Shown: piece after piece, positions 9,182 through 19,421 of the stretch
How positions within the stretch are numbered: position 1 is the stretch's first letter
How the letters are laid out: each line of letters starts with the position of its first letter
Source: Falsiroseomonas algicola
GTDB lineage: Bacteria > Pseudomonadota > Alphaproteobacteria > Acetobacterales > Acetobacteraceae
DNA length: 64,000 nt
Direction: 5' to 3'
Assembly (NCBI RefSeq): GCF_011040385.1
Contig: NZ_JAAIKB010000001.1
Location: 434,001-498,000 of the forward strand
The notes under the pieces: model-generated
Told to the model about the DNA's origin: nothing
Database searches by the model: none
Seen by the model: only the letters and a program-made list of their open reading frames with translations
Position numbers and translations under genes: made by a program

Positions 9182-9673
9182 ATGGCCGAAGACTTCAAGT
9201 CGCTGATGATCGAGGCGTTGCAGGACGCCTACAGCGCAGAGACCCAGCTGGTCGAGGCGCTGCCCCAGATGGCGGAGGCCGCGCACAGCCCGACGCTGCG
9301 GCAGGCCTTCGAGGATCATCTGACCCAGACCCGCACCCATGTGGAGCGGCTGGAGCGCGCGGCCGAGCTGCTGGACGCCGATCCCGAAGGGGAGGAGTGC
9401 GAGGCGATGGAGGGGCTGACGGCCGAGGCGGAGGAGATCATGGACGACCATGACGAGGGCCCGGTCCGCGACGCCGCCCTGATCGGCGCCGCCCAGAAGG
9501 TCGAGCACTACGAGATCGCGACCTACGGCACGCTGCAGGCGATGGCCAAGGCGGCCGGGATGCAGGAGGTGGCCGACCTCTTCGGGCAGACGCTGGCGGA
9601 GGAGAAGACCGCCGATGAGAAGCTGACCGCCCTGGCGGAGCGGGAAGTGAACCCCGCCGCCCTGGCGGCCTGA
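9182..9673 (+). CDS. ferritin-like DUF892 (YciE/YciF-type) protein
   Basis: The 163-residue all-helical product begins MAEDFKSLMIEALQDAYSAE, the usual DUF892 N-terminus. Its Glu/His positions (EDHLTQTRTHVERLE; EHYEIATYGTL) are typical of ferritin-like four-helix proteins that may bind a di-metal centre. Members are often stress-induced. GGGAGG sits about 7 bases before ATG 9182. The much longer open frame upstream is the antisense shadow of alaS. The gene is followed directly by a strong terminator shared with recA. Confidence 0.9.
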   Translation: MAEDFKSLMIEALQDAYSAETQLVEALPQMAEAAHSPTLRQAFEDHLTQTRTHVERLERAAELLDADPEGEECEAMEGLTAEAEEIMDDHDEGPVRDAALIGAAQKVEHYEIATYGTLQAMAKAAGMQEVADLFGQTLAEEKTADEKLTALAEREVNPAALAA

Positions 9674-9679
9674 AACGAG

Positions 9680-9714
9680 AAGGGCGGAGGGGAACACCCC
9701 TCCGCCCTTTTCCT
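9680..9714. terminator. intrinsic terminator between DUF892 gene and recA
   Basis: A 13-bp stem (AAGGGCGGAGGGG and complement) with an AACA loop is followed by a T-rich run (TTTTCCTTTC) on the plus strand. It serves the DUF892 gene and lies where convergent recA also ends. Confidence 0.85.
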
Positions 9715-9730
9715 TTCGAGGCTCGCCGCC

Positions 9731-10765
9731 TTACTCGGCGGCCGCCGCCTCGTCATTCTCCCCGGCCAGCATGGTGCTGGCGAGGCCGTTGGCCTGGTCG
9801 CGGATGCGCTTCTCCACGCTCTCCGCCATGGCCGGGTTGTCCCGCATGAACTGTTTGGCGTTCTCGCGCCCCTGGCCGATGCGCTGGCTGTCGCAGCTGA
9901 ACCAGGCGCCGGACTTCTCCACGATGCCCGCCTTGACGCCGAGGTCGATGAGCTCGCCGACCTTGGAGATGCCTTCGCCATACATGATGTCGAAATCCAC
10001 CTGCCGGAACGGCGGCGCCATCTTGTTCTTCACCACCTTCACGCGGGTCTGGTTGCCCGTCACCGTCTCCCGGTCCTTGATGGAGCCGATGCGCCGGATC
10101 TCCATGCGGATGGAGGCGTAGAACTTCAGCGCGTTGCCGCCCGTCGTCGTCTCCGGATTGCCGAACATCACGCCGATCTTCAGGCGGATCTGGTTCAGGA
10201 AGATCAGCAGGGTGTTGGAGCGGGAGACGCTGCCCGTCAGCTTGCGCAGCGCCTGGGACATCAGGCGGGCATGCAGGCCGACATGGCTGTCGCCCATCTC
10301 GCCTTCCAGCTCCGCCCGCGGCACCAGCGCGGCCACGCTGTCCACCACCAGCACGTCGATGGCGCCCGACCGCACCAGCGTGTCGCAGATCTCCAGCGCC
10401 TGCTCGCCCGCATCCGGCTGGCTGATCAGCAGGTTCTCCACATCCACGCCCAGCTTCTTGGCGTAGCCGGGGTCCAGCGCGTGCTCGGCATCGATGAAGG
10501 CGCAGGTCCCGCCCTTCTTCTGCGCTTCCGCGATCATGTGCAGGGCCAGCGTGGTCTTGCCCGAGCTTTCCGGGCCATAGACCTCGATGATCCGGCCCTT
10601 CGGCACGCCGCCGATGCCCAGCGCCAGGTCAAGGCCGAGCGAACCGGTGGAGATGACCTCCACCTCCTCCGCCGCCGCCTTGTTGCCCATGCGCATGATG
10701 GAGCCCTTGCCGAAGGCCCTCTCGATCTGGCTCAGCGCGGCGTCCAGAGCCTTCGTCTTATCCAT
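9731..10765 (-). CDS. recA: recombinase RecA
   Basis: The 344-residue product starts [20 protein letters not shown] at 10765; the frame extension to 10822 is not family-like. Walker [10 protein letters not shown] lies near residue 70. The segments [43 protein letters not shown] and a C-terminal acidic tail ([11 protein letters not shown]) are all present. RecA forms the nucleoprotein filament for homologous recombination and LexA cleavage. The order cckA–recA–alaS is common in alphaproteobacteria. I did not find a convincing GAAC-N7-GAAC SOS box directly upstream. Confidence 0.98.
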   Translation of the reverse strand: MDKTKALDAALSQIERAFGKGSIMRMGNKAAAEEVEVISTGSLGLDLALGIGGVPKGRIIEVYGPESSGKTTLALHMIAEAQKKGGTCAFIDAEHALDPGYAKKLGVDVENLLISQPDAGEQALEICDTLVRSGAIDVLVVDSVAALVPRAELEGEMGDSHVGLHARLMSQALRKLTGSVSRSNTLLIFLNQIRLKIGVMFGNPETTTGGNALKFYASIRMEIRRIGSIKDRETVTGNQTRVKVVKNKMAPPFRQVDFDIMYGEGISKVGELIDLGVKAGIVEKSGAWFSCDSQRIGQGRENAKQFMRDNPAMAESVEKRIRDQANGLASTMLAGENDEAAAAE

Positions 10766-10958
10766 GAGGCTCGCTCTCCCGAACTCCCGGGCCCGATTCC
10801 CGGTATCAACCTGGGGGCGCAATCCCCGGCTGGATCCTCACCCGCCGGTCACACCCCGCATCACAGTGGACCAGGAAGCACCGCGACTCCAAGCGCCGCG
10901 CTACCACCTGCCCCTCGACGCGGAATATGGCGCGGAACGGCCATCGCGACAAGAACAT

Positions 10959-12533
<1,575 letters not shown>

Positions 12534-12613
12534 GCGGTTCTCCTCGGCGACACCCCACCATACCCATGGCTCTTCCATGGGCGGTCAGCGAGGGCACGGG
12601 GTTGCTCACGGCG

Positions 12614-13678
12614 TCAAGCATGCCGTGTGGCGGCGCCGTTCTGGCGCCAGACATAGGCGATGATCTCGGCCACCGCCTGGTAGTGTTCCGCGGGGATCTC
12701 CGCATCGAGTTCCAGCCGCCACAGGGCGCGGGCCAGGGGCGGATTGGCCACCAGGGGCACGCCGGCCTTGGTCGCGGCCTCCCGGATCCGGGCCGCCATG
12801 GCATCCACGCCCTTGGCGACGATCTTCGGCGCGGCCTCCCCGCCGCCATAGGCCAGCGCGACGGCATAGTGGGTGGGGTTGGTGATCACGACGGCGGCGT
12901 TGGGCACCGCCGCCATCATGCGACGCCTTCCCTGCGCCTGGCGCATCTGCCTCCGGCGCGCCTTCAGCATCGGGTCGCCATCGGATTCCTTCGCCTCGTC
13001 GCGCAGGTCCTGGCGGCTCATGCGCATCTGCCGCGCGAAGCGCAGCCGCACCCAGAGCACATCAAGCACCGCGACGCCGGCGAAGGCCGCGAGCGCCGCC
13101 GTCATCAGGCGCATCGCGACATCCGCCGCCGCCGATGGCAGGGCGGCGGAGGGCTGGTGCAGCGCCGCCTGCAGCGCCGAGAGATCCGACCCCACATGCC
13201 ACAGCGCAAATCCAACGATGCCGAGCTTCACCAGCGTGCGCAGGAATTCCATGAGCGCTTCCGGGCTGACCAGGCGCTTCAGGCCGGCCCAGGGGCTGAT
13301 CTTGCTCAGCCGCGGCGTCATGGACTTGGCGGAGACGAGGCCGCCGGTCTGCACCAGCGTCGCCGCGGCGGCGCCCAGCGCGACCGCCAGCGCCACCGGT
13401 GCCACCACAAGGCCCCCCTTCCAGAACAGCACCTCGAAGGCCTCCGCCATGGTCAGGCCATGGGCGGATTCCAGCGCGCCGCGCATGGCCCGCATCAGGT
13501 CGAAGCCGATGGTCGGCAGCACGATCATCGTGGCGAGTGTCCCGGCCGCCAGGCTGGCCCAGCCCACTGCTTCCCGCGACAGGGCGACCTGCCCCTCCTC
13601 CCGCGCCCTCTGCAGACGCTTGGGTGTTGCGGCCTCCGACTTGTCATCGGCCTCGGGGCCGTCACCCTCCTCCGCCAC
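12614..13678 (-). CDS. flhB: flagellar export switch protein FlhB
   Basis: The 354-residue membrane protein of the flagellar type III export gate switches substrate class. It has an N-terminal basic segment (DDKSEAATPKRLQRAREEGQ), four membrane spans, and the autocleavage site NPTHYAVAL near residue 265. The C-terminal cytoplasmic domain continues with VPLVANPPLARALWR. It begins 3 bases after fliR ends, within flgB–flgC–fliE–fliQ–fliR–flhB. Confidence 0.96.
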   Translation of the reverse strand: MAEEGDGPEADDKSEAATPKRLQRAREEGQVALSREAVGWASLAAGTLATMIVLPTIGFDLMRAMRGALESAHGLTMAEAFEVLFWKGGLVVAPVALAVALGAAAATLVQTGGLVSAKSMTPRLSKISPWAGLKRLVSPEALMEFLRTLVKLGIVGFALWHVGSDLSALQAALHQPSAALPSAAADVAMRLMTAALAAFAGVAVLDVLWVRLRFARQMRMSRQDLRDEAKESDGDPMLKARRRQMRQAQGRRRMMAAVPNAAVVITNPTHYAVALAYGGGEAAPKIVAKGVDAMAARIREAATKAGVPLVANPPLARALWRLELDAEIPAEHYQAVAEIIAYVWRQNGAATRHA

Positions 13679-13681
13679 GGC

Positions 13682-14464
13682 TCAGCGCACCCCGGGCAGG
13701 GCGCCGAAGCCGGCGCGCAGCGCCTCCATCAGCGTCGCGATCATGGGCGGCGCCAGCAGGGCGAGGAGGCCGAGCCCCGCCAGGATCTGCCCCGGCACGG
13801 CGATGAAGAAGGTCTGCACCTGCGGCGCCAGGCGCGACAGCAGGCCGAGCGCCACGTTCAGCAGCACCGCACCGACCACGAAGGGGGCGGAGATGCGCAG
13901 CGCGAGGTCGAGCGAATCCGCCCCCATCCGCGCCACCGCCAGCGCCGCCGGGCCGGAGGGGAACGGGCTGCCCGCCGGCATCATCGCATAGCTTTCCGCC
14001 ATCGCCGCCAGCGGCACGCGGTAGAGCCCGGTGGAGAGCACCAGCACCGCCGCCATCAGCGCGAAGGCGCGGCCCAGCGCCGTGCCGCCCATGCCGAGCG
14101 AGGCGTCATAGGCGAAGAGGCTCGACAGCCCCACCAGCGTCGCGATCGCCTGGCCGGCCATGGCGAAGGCAATCACCAGGATCCGCGCCAGCGTCCCGAT
14201 CCAGAGGCCGATGACGATCTCCGTCACCACGAGCCGCGTGGTCTCCGCCAGATCCTCCGGCATCGCCGGCAGATCGGGCGCCAGCACCGGCAGCAGCACC
14301 GCCACCAGCGCAAGGCCGAGGCCGAGGCGCAGCGGGGCCGGCACCTCCGCTTCCCCGACCCCCGGCAGCAGCATCACCGCCGCGCCGAGCCGCGCAAAGA
14401 CGAGCGCGGCCTGGAAGACCAGGCCGGGCAGCATCTGCAGCAGCGCGTGGTCCGCTTCCGTCAC
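13682..14464 (-). CDS. fliR: flagellar export gate protein FliR
   Basis: The 260-residue product begins at GTG 14464, whose GTGA overlaps the fliQ stop, so translation is coupled. It has about six hydrophobic spans (FARLGAAVMLLPGVGEAEVP near the start; FVVGAVLLNVALGLLSRLAPQ later), typical of the FliR component of the FliPQR export pore. The longer frame to 14767 is a shadow over fliQ. Confidence 0.95.
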   Translation of the reverse strand: MTEADHALLQMLPGLVFQAALVFARLGAAVMLLPGVGEAEVPAPLRLGLGLALVAVLLPVLAPDLPAMPEDLAETTRLVVTEIVIGLWIGTLARILVIAFAMAGQAIATLVGLSSLFAYDASLGMGGTALGRAFALMAAVLVLSTGLYRVPLAAMAESYAMMPAGSPFPSGPAALAVARMGADSLDLALRISAPFVVGAVLLNVALGLLSRLAPQVQTFFIAVPGQILAGLGLLALLAPPMIATLMEALRAGFGALPGVR

Positions 14465-14736
14465 GGCATGCCGCCGAGCGCCACCATGCGGTCGAAGAGC
14501 GTCCCGCTCCATCCCTGCATGACGGAGGCGGTGAAGGGGCCGAGCAGCAGCATCAGCGCGCCGCCCATGATGAGCTTGGGCAGGAAGGCCAGCGTCGCCT
14601 CCTGCACCTGCGTCAGCGCCTGGACCAGGGAGACGGCGAGGCCCACCACCAGCACCGCGACCAGCGGCGGCCCCATCACCTGCATCGAGACCCAGATCGC
14701 TTCGCGAAGCGACTGGGCCATGGCTTCCTCGACCAT
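14461..14736 (-). CDS. fliQ: flagellar export gate protein FliQ
   Basis: The 91-residue protein has two hydrophobic hairpins (PPLVAVLVVGLAVSLVQAL; LPKLIMGGALMLLLGPF) as expected for FliQ of the FliPQR pore. AGGAGGG lies 4 bases before ATG 14736, supporting this start over the Met at residue 6. It sits between fliE and fliR and overlaps fliR by 4 bases. Confidence 0.93.
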   Translation of the reverse strand: MVEEAMAQSLREAIWVSMQVMGPPLVAVLVVGLAVSLVQALTQVQEATLAFLPKLIMGGALMLLLGPFTASVMQGWSGTLFDRMVALGGMP

Positions 14737-14797
14737 CCGGCCCTCCTGGCACCCCGCATCCCCTCATGGGTGCGGCGACGCGCGCGAACAGCGCGCG

Positions 14798-15106
14798 TCA
14801 GATCGGCATCCGCATCACATCCTGATAGGCAGCCACCACCCGGTCCCGCACCGCGACCGTCGTCTGCAAGGCAAGCTCGGCGCGGGAGATGGCCAGCACC
14901 GCTTCCGTCACGCTGCCCTGGCCCATCAGCGCCTGGGTGGAGGCGGCATCCGCGCTGCGGCCGAGTTCGACCGCGCTTTCCATGGCGCGCGCCAGCACGC
15001 CGCCGAAGCCGCCCTGCTCGCCACCCGGCTGCGCCACGCCACCACCGGCCTGGGCGGCATAGGCGGCGGCGGCCCGCAGCGCGCCGGTCGCGCCGGCTAC
15101 CGGCAT
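14798..15106 (-). CDS. fliE: flagellar MS-ring/rod junction protein FliE
   Basis: The 102-residue protein has an Ala/Gly-rich N-terminus, then GFGGVLARAMESAVELGRSAD. The characteristic C-terminus is VTEAVLAISRAELALQTTVA followed by VRDRVVAAYQDVMRMPI. FliE joins the MS ring to the proximal rod. It lies 25 bases after flgC in the usual flgB–flgC–fliE order. Confidence 0.94.
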   Translation of the reverse strand: MPVAGATGALRAAAAYAAQAGGGVAQPGGEQGGFGGVLARAMESAVELGRSADAASTQALMGQGSVTEAVLAISRAELALQTTVAVRDRVVAAYQDVMRMPI

Positions 15107-15131
15107 GGCAGGTCAGTCCCGCGGCGCATGA

Positions 15132-15539
15132 TCAGCGCAGCGCCTCGATCGCGCGGGTCAGCATGCCGCGCGTGGTCTCGAGCACGGAGAGGTTGGCGCT
15201 GTAGCTGCGCTGCGCCTCCCGCATGTCCATCACCTCCACCAGGCTGTCGACGTTGGGCGTCTTGACGTAGCCGCGGGCGTCGGCGGCGGGGTGGCTCGGT
15301 TCGTATCGCGTCGGGAAATCGCCCGGCGCGGTGCCGATGCGCGAGACGCCCACCATCTCCGCGCCCATGGCGCGGTCGAGGCGATTGGCGAAGCTGACGG
15401 TGCGGCGGCGATAGGGGTCGGCGCCCGGCGCCTCCCCCGTGCTGTCGCGGTTGGCGAGGTTCTCCGCCACCACGCGAAGGCGCGTGGATTGCGCCGCCAT
15501 GCCGGCGGCCGAGATGCGAAGCGCGCGATCGAGATCCAT
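15132..15539 (-). CDS. flgC: flagellar proximal rod protein FlgC
   Basis: This 135-residue rod protein has the N-terminal flagellar rod motif AAQSTRLRVVAENLANRDST and PYRRRTVSF. The C-terminal DARGYVKTPNVDSLVEVMDM and AQRSYSANLSVLETTRGML are also typical. It lies 30 bases after flgB. Confidence 0.96.
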   Translation of the reverse strand: MDLDRALRISAAGMAAQSTRLRVVAENLANRDSTGEAPGADPYRRRTVSFANRLDRAMGAEMVGVSRIGTAPGDFPTRYEPSHPAADARGYVKTPNVDSLVEVMDMREAQRSYSANLSVLETTRGMLTRAIEALR

Positions 15540-15569
15540 GCGGTGCTGCCTCCTCCTGCCGCGCCCCGC

Positions 15570-15989
15570 TCAGCCCTGGCGGCCGAGCGCGAGGCGGAAC
15601 ATGCCCATGAAGCTGCGATGCACGGCCATGGCCAGCGCATGCGCGGTGTCGGTTTCCGCCATCCGGACCGCTTCCCGGTCCAGGGAGACGGCATTGCCAT
15701 CGGGCGCCGTCTCCGGCACGCCGCGATCCTGCGCGGTCCCCGCGCGGGCCTGGCCCGTGCCGCGCAGATGCGCCGGCGAGGTCCGCGCCATCGGCGGCGC
15801 CCCTGCCGCGGCCAGCGCCTGCGCGAAGGGCATCACGTCCCGCGGCCGGTAGGCGGGGGTGTCGGCATTCGCGATGTTCTGCGCCAGCACCACCGTGCGG
15901 CGATCCAGCCAGCCCAGCCGTCGTTGCGCCAGGGCCAGCACGTCCTGCCCCGCGGCCGGTCGCCCGGCCGATGTGCCTGCTGCATCCAT
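15570..15989 (-). CDS. flgB: flagellar proximal rod protein FlgB
   Basis: The 139-residue protein starts MDAAGTSAG at 15989. It contains RRTVVLAQNIANADTPAYRP, the rod-protein signature, and ends in the helix EAVRMAETDTAHALAMAVHR. An upstream frame extension to 16268 is a shadow. It is the first gene of the minus-strand flgB–flgC–fliE–fliQ–fliR–flhB–cckA run and is divergent from the small gene at 16105; the 115-base gap should hold both promoters, but I saw no σ54 match there. Confidence 0.94.
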   Translation of the reverse strand: MDAAGTSAGRPAAGQDVLALAQRRLGWLDRRTVVLAQNIANADTPAYRPRDVMPFAQALAAAGAPPMARTSPAHLRGTGQARAGTAQDRGVPETAPDGNAVSLDREAVRMAETDTAHALAMAVHRSFMGMFRLALGRQG

Positions 15990-16104
15990 GTCCCCATCCT
16001 GGCGGCGGGGTGATGAAGGAAGGGTTTCGATCCGCTGGCCGGATCTCGCCCCGGCGAAGATGACGCCCGCGACGTAGAGGAAGCGTTCATCCGCCCATGC
16101 GCCT

Positions 16105-16365
16105 ATGGGCGCCATGCCGAAACGCGCCACCCATGCCGAGGCCGTCCATGCCGCCATCGAGGCGATGGGCGGCACCGTGGCCGTTGCCCGCGCCCTTGTC
16201 GAAGGCGGGCGACGCGTGGACCTCGAAGGGCTGGATCGCGACGCCGCCGCGCTCTGCGCCGCCGTCATGGCCCTGGCGGCGGAGGAGGCAAAGGCGCTGC
16301 GCCCGGCGCTGGAAGCGCTGCTGCGACAGGTCGATGGCCTGACCGCCGAGGTGGCGCGGCACTGA
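16105..16365 (+). CDS. small helical protein upstream of fliO
   Basis: The 86-residue frame is predicted mostly helical (THAEAVHAAIEAMGGTVAVA; AAVMALAAEEAKALRPALEAL). It lies between divergent flgB and fliO on the plus strand. No known motif is recognised. Its place suggests a flagellum-related role, but this is only contextual. The Met at residue 4 is an alternative start. Confidence 0.5.
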   Translation: MGAMPKRATHAEAVHAAIEAMGGTVAVARALVEGGRRVDLEGLDRDAAALCAAVMALAAEEAKALRPALEALLRQVDGLTAEVARH

Positions 16366-16434
16366 CAGTCGCCGGCGCAGGACGCGTCGGCCTCTCAACA
16401 CCCTGTCGAAAACGGGACTCCAGGATGGAGCGGG

Positions 16435-16710
16435 ATGAACGACATCAGCCTTCTGACCGCGGGCCTCACGGCCGGCGCCGCGCTGGTCGCGGTGCTGGCG
16501 GCGCTGCTGCTGACGGCCCGCATGGCGCGTGCCGCGGGCATCGGCGCGCGCGCCGGCCGCCGCCTGGCGCTGGAGGAGACACTGGCGCTCGACAGCCGCC
16601 GGCGCCTGGTGCTGCTGCGCTGCGATGGGCGATCCCTGCTGCTGCTGACCGGCGGCGGGCAGGACCAGGTGATCGGCTGGCTGCCGGATGGCGGGCCACC
16701 CTCCCCCTGA
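16435..16710 (+). CDS. fliO: flagellar biosynthesis protein FliO
   Basis: The 91-residue protein has an N-terminal membrane span (about 5-28) and a short cytoplasmic domain with LALEETLALDSRRRLVLLRC, DGRSLLLLTGG and GQDQVIGWLP. This matches FliO, the membrane scaffold that helps assemble FliP. It directly precedes fliP, and its TGA overlaps possible fliP start codons. Confidence 0.85.
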   Translation: MNDISLLTAGLTAGAALVAVLAALLLTARMARAAGIGARAGRRLALEETLALDSRRRLVLLRCDGRSLLLLTGGGQDQVIGWLPDGGPPSP

Positions 16711-16718
16711 TCCTGCTG

Positions 16719-17429
16719 GTGCTGCTGCTGTGGCCCGCCGGCGGCGCGCTGGCGCAGAGCGTCAACATCGACCTCGGCGCGCCGGGCACGGGACAGGCGG
16801 GCACCACCGCGCGGCTGGTGCAGCTGACGGCGCTGGTGGGCCTGCTCTCCCTCGCGCCCTCGCTGCTGGTGATGATGACGGCCTTCGGCCGCATCGTCAT
16901 CGTGCTCGCCTTGCTGCGCAGCGCGATCGGCGCGCCCTCCATCCCGCCCAACCCGGTGCTGGTGGGCCTGGCGCTGTTCCTGACCCTCTTCGTCATGGAA
17001 CCGGTCCTGCAGGCGTCCTGGACCCAGGGGATCCAGCCCCTGTCGGAAGGGCGGATCGGGGAGATCGCGGGGCTGCAGGCGGCGGCGGAGCCGTTCCGGC
17101 GCTTCATGGCATCCCAGGTGCGGCAGGCGGACCTGCAGCTGTTCATGGACCTCGCCCATCTGCCGCCCGCCACGGCCGGGGAAGCGCCGTGGCGGGTGCT
17201 GACGCCGGCCTTCATGGTCAGCGAGCTGCGCCGTGCCTTCGAGATCGGCTTCCTGATCTTCCTGCCCTTCCTGGTCATCGACCTGGTCGCGGCCAGCCTG
17301 CTGATGTCGCTCGGCATGATGATGCTGCCGCCGACCGTCGTGGCGCTGCCCTTCAAGCTCGCCTTCTTCGTGCTGATCGATGGCTGGCGGCTGGTGGCGG
17401 GCAGCCTGGTGCAGGGTTTCGTGCCATGA
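16719..17429 (+). CDS. fliP: flagellar export gate protein FliP
   Basis: FliP forms the export pore with FliQ and FliR. Clear motifs include [54 protein letters not shown] and [20 protein letters not shown]. The start is unclear: GTG 16719 gives 236 residues but clips the signal peptide (hydrophobic run ending PAGGALAQ). No ATG/GTG/TTG lies in frame between fliO's end and 16719, so a CTG near 16677 or 16707, overlapping fliO, may be used. I give the conservative coordinate. Confidence 0.93.
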   Translation: MLLLWPAGGALAQSVNIDLGAPGTGQAGTTARLVQLTALVGLLSLAPSLLVMMTAFGRIVIVLALLRSAIGAPSIPPNPVLVGLALFLTLFVMEPVLQASWTQGIQPLSEGRIGEIAGLQAAAEPFRRFMASQVRQADLQLFMDLAHLPPATAGEAPWRVLTPAFMVSELRRAFEIGFLIFLPFLVIDLVAASLLMSLGMMMLPPTVVALPFKLAFFVLIDGWRLVAGSLVQGFVP

Positions 17430-17457
17430 TGGCGCCGAGGCCAGGGAGGAGCGCGCC

Positions 17458-17832
17458 ATGATCTTCACCACCACCAGCACGGTCGAGGGGCGGGAGGTCG
17501 ATCGCTACCTCGGCGTCGTCTTCGGCGATGCCGTGCTTGGCGTGAACGTCTTCAAGGACCTGCTGGGCGGGCTGCGCGACATCATCGGCGGCCGGTCCGG
17601 CACCTATGAGCGGGAACTGGGCTCGGCGCGGGACACGGCGCTGGCCAATCTCAGCCAGCAGGCCGCCGCCGTCGGCGCCGATGCCGTGGTCGGCATCGAC
17701 ATCGACTACGAGGTGCTGGGCAGCAACAACGGGATGCTGATGGTCAGCGCCTCCGGCACCGCCGTGAAGCTGAAGCCCGCCGCGGGGAGCGGCAGCGCCG
17801 GCGCGAGCCCCTGGGGACGCGCGCCGGCGTAG
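17458..17832 (+). CDS. YbjQ/DUF74 family protein
   Basis: The 124-residue product begins [20 protein letters not shown] and contains [20 protein letters not shown] and [12 protein letters not shown], the hallmark of the YbjQ (PF01906) family. This family forms a pentameric β-rich fold whose role is not established, although it is often called heavy-metal binding. AGGGAGGA lies about 7 bases before ATG 17458. It follows fliP by 28 bases on the same strand but is probably not flagellar. Confidence 0.9.
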   Translation: MIFTTTSTVEGREVDRYLGVVFGDAVLGVNVFKDLLGGLRDIIGGRSGTYERELGSARDTALANLSQQAAAVGADAVVGIDIDYEVLGSNNGMLMVSASGTAVKLKPAAGSGSAGASPWGRAPA

Positions 17833-17844
17833 CGTCCCGGCCCG

Positions 17845-18711
17845 TCAGCGCGGCAGGTGCATGCTGATATAGGGCGGCAGGTTGAAGGCGCCGACATGGA
17901 TCTCCGGCGTCCAGTAGCGCGTGGTATCCAGCACGCCCGCGACATCGGCACGCCGGCGGATCTCCTCCACCGGCACCTGGCGCAGCGACGCATCCTTGGA
18001 CGCCCAGCCCAGCGTCATGAAGCCGCCGACATAGGTCGGCACCGCCGCGACATAGGCCCAGTTGTCGGGAAAGGACTTGGCGCGGCGCAGCGCCGTCTCC
18101 CGCAGCTCATCCGCCTGCATGGCCGGCACGCCGCACTGGTTCACGATCAGCCCGCGGTCGGAGAGCAGGCGCGCGGCATTGGCGTAGAACTCGTCGGTGA
18201 ACAGCACCTCGCCGACCCCGATCGGGTCCGTGCTGTCGACGATGACGACGTCGAAGCTCCCGGCCTCCGCCTGGCGGACATAGTCGATGCCATCGCCCAC
18301 GATCACCGTCGCGCGCGGGTCGGTCCAGGCATCGCCTGCGATGCCGGGCATGAATTCCTTGGCGAGGCGGATGACCTCCCCATCGATCTCCACCATCACG
18401 GCCTTCTCCACCGTGCGGTGCTGCAGGACGCGCTTCAGCACGCCGCCATCGCCGGCGCCGATGATCAGCACGCGCTTCGCGTCGCCATGCGCCAGCAGCG
18501 GCACATGGGCGATCATCTCCTGGTAGGCGAACTCATCCATCTCCGTGATCTGGATGACGCCGTCGAGGACCATGACGCGGCCATGCGTGTAGCTCTCGAA
18601 CACCATGATGTCCTGGAAGTCGGACTTCACGCGCGCGAGCTCTCGCTTCACCAGGAAGCGCTGGCCCCATTCGGCATAGAGCGTCTCATTCACCCATGAG
18701 TCGGTCGGCAT
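17845..18711 (-). CDS. speE: polyamine aminopropyltransferase (spermidine synthase)
   Basis: The 288-residue enzyme transfers the aminopropyl group of decarboxylated S-adenosylmethionine to putrescine. It shows VLIIGAGDGGVLKRVLQH (dcSAM binding), VVIVDSTDPIGVGEVLFTDE (catalytic Asp region) and PTYVGGFMTLGWASKD. It starts at ATG 18711 and follows speD by 73 bases on the same strand, so both steps of spermidine synthesis from dcSAM are encoded together. Confidence 0.95.
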   Translation of the reverse strand: MPTDSWVNETLYAEWGQRFLVKRELARVKSDFQDIMVFESYTHGRVMVLDGVIQITEMDEFAYQEMIAHVPLLAHGDAKRVLIIGAGDGGVLKRVLQHRTVEKAVMVEIDGEVIRLAKEFMPGIAGDAWTDPRATVIVGDGIDYVRQAEAGSFDVVIVDSTDPIGVGEVLFTDEFYANAARLLSDRGLIVNQCGVPAMQADELRETALRRAKSFPDNWAYVAAVPTYVGGFMTLGWASKDASLRQVPVEEIRRRADVAGVLDTTRYWTPEIHVGAFNLPPYISMHLPR

Positions 18712-18734
18712 GGTCTTGTCCCGGGCATGAAGAA

Positions 18735-18760
18735 GGGGGCGGGCCCTGCGGCCCGCCCCC
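18735..18760 (-). terminator. GC-rich hairpin between speD and speE
   Basis: A perfect 11-bp stem (GGGGGCGGGCC and complement) with a 4-base loop stands in the 73-base speD–speE gap. The minus-strand bases after it (TTCTTCATG) are T-containing but not a true tract. It could be a partial terminator or processing site setting the SpeD:SpeE ratio. Confidence 0.5.
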
Positions 18761-18784
18761 GGCAATGACGGAAGCCTCGGCGCG

Positions 18785-19231
18785 TCAGCCGATCAGGCCG
18801 CGCTTGTGCTCGGCAAGCTGCACGCGCTCCGCCTGGAAGCCCTTCTTCAGGGCCGGCAGCGCCTTGTACGGATCGCATTCGCCGCAGACGAAGATGTCGA
18901 GCGCGGCATAGTCGCGTTCCGGCCAGGTGTGGATCGACACATGGCTTTCGGCCAGCACCAGCACACCGCTGACCCCGCCATTCGGCGAGAAGTGGTGGAA
19001 GTGCCCGTGCAGGATGGTCGCGCCCGTGGCGAGCGCGCCTTCCCGCAGGACCGCATCGATGTGGTCCGGGTCATCGAGGTTGGTGGCGCCCCACAGATCA
19101 ATGATCAGGTGGGTTCCCGCGTAGCGGACGCCATTGCGGTGGACGAAGTAGTCCTTCGTCTCACGAATCTCATCGGTCTGGGCGTCGCTCGGGAGTTCCG
19201 AGACCATCCCCAGTTGGACGAGAGCTTCCAT
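18785..19231 (-). CDS. speD: S-adenosylmethionine decarboxylase proenzyme
   Basis: The 148-residue pyruvoyl enzyme of the class 1b (short) type has the self-processing site LAESHVSIHTWPE, where Ser becomes the pyruvoyl group. TGATILHGHFHHFSPNGGVS and DIFVCGECDPYKAL are also conserved. AAGGAG lies 9 bases before ATG 19231. It is the first gene of the speD–speE pair. Confidence 0.96.
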   Translation of the reverse strand: MEALVQLGMVSELPSDAQTDEIRETKDYFVHRNGVRYAGTHLIIDLWGATNLDDPDHIDAVLREGALATGATILHGHFHHFSPNGGVSGVLVLAESHVSIHTWPERDYAALDIFVCGECDPYKALPALKKGFQAERVQLAEHKRGLIG

Positions 19232-19312
19232 AGTAAGGGCTCCTTCCAGCCAGCAGATGACCAGGGTGATCGAACATCGATCGGGTCAACGGCGCGCGCA
19301 TATGGGGCATAA

Positions 19313-19322
19313 GGGGGGGGGG
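19313..19322. repeat. G10 homopolymer upstream of speD
   Basis: Ten consecutive G residues lie about 80 bases upstream of the speD start. A tract of this length can slip in replication, and at this spacing it could vary promoter geometry. Confidence 0.5.
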
Positions 19323-19333
19323 CGCAAGCGAAA

Positions 19334-19352
19334 TCGGACCTCGGTGGTCCGA
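19334..19352 (-). terminator. possible terminator of the cheZ/TPR operon
   Basis: A 7-bp stem (TCGGACC and complement) with a 5-base loop lies 70 bases beyond the TPR gene stop. On the minus strand it is followed by TTTCG, a weak U run. Confidence 0.4.
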
Positions 19353-19421
19353 AAAAATGCGGGTTCCCCCCGGGGGGTGGCGCGGCACTCCGATTGTGAC
19401 ACCCCGGGGGGCACAAGAAGA

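Noticed and set aside
12566-15265. Plus-strand frame of about 900 codons
   Set aside because: Antisense to flhB–fliR–fliQ–fliE, which have clear family motifs on the other strand.
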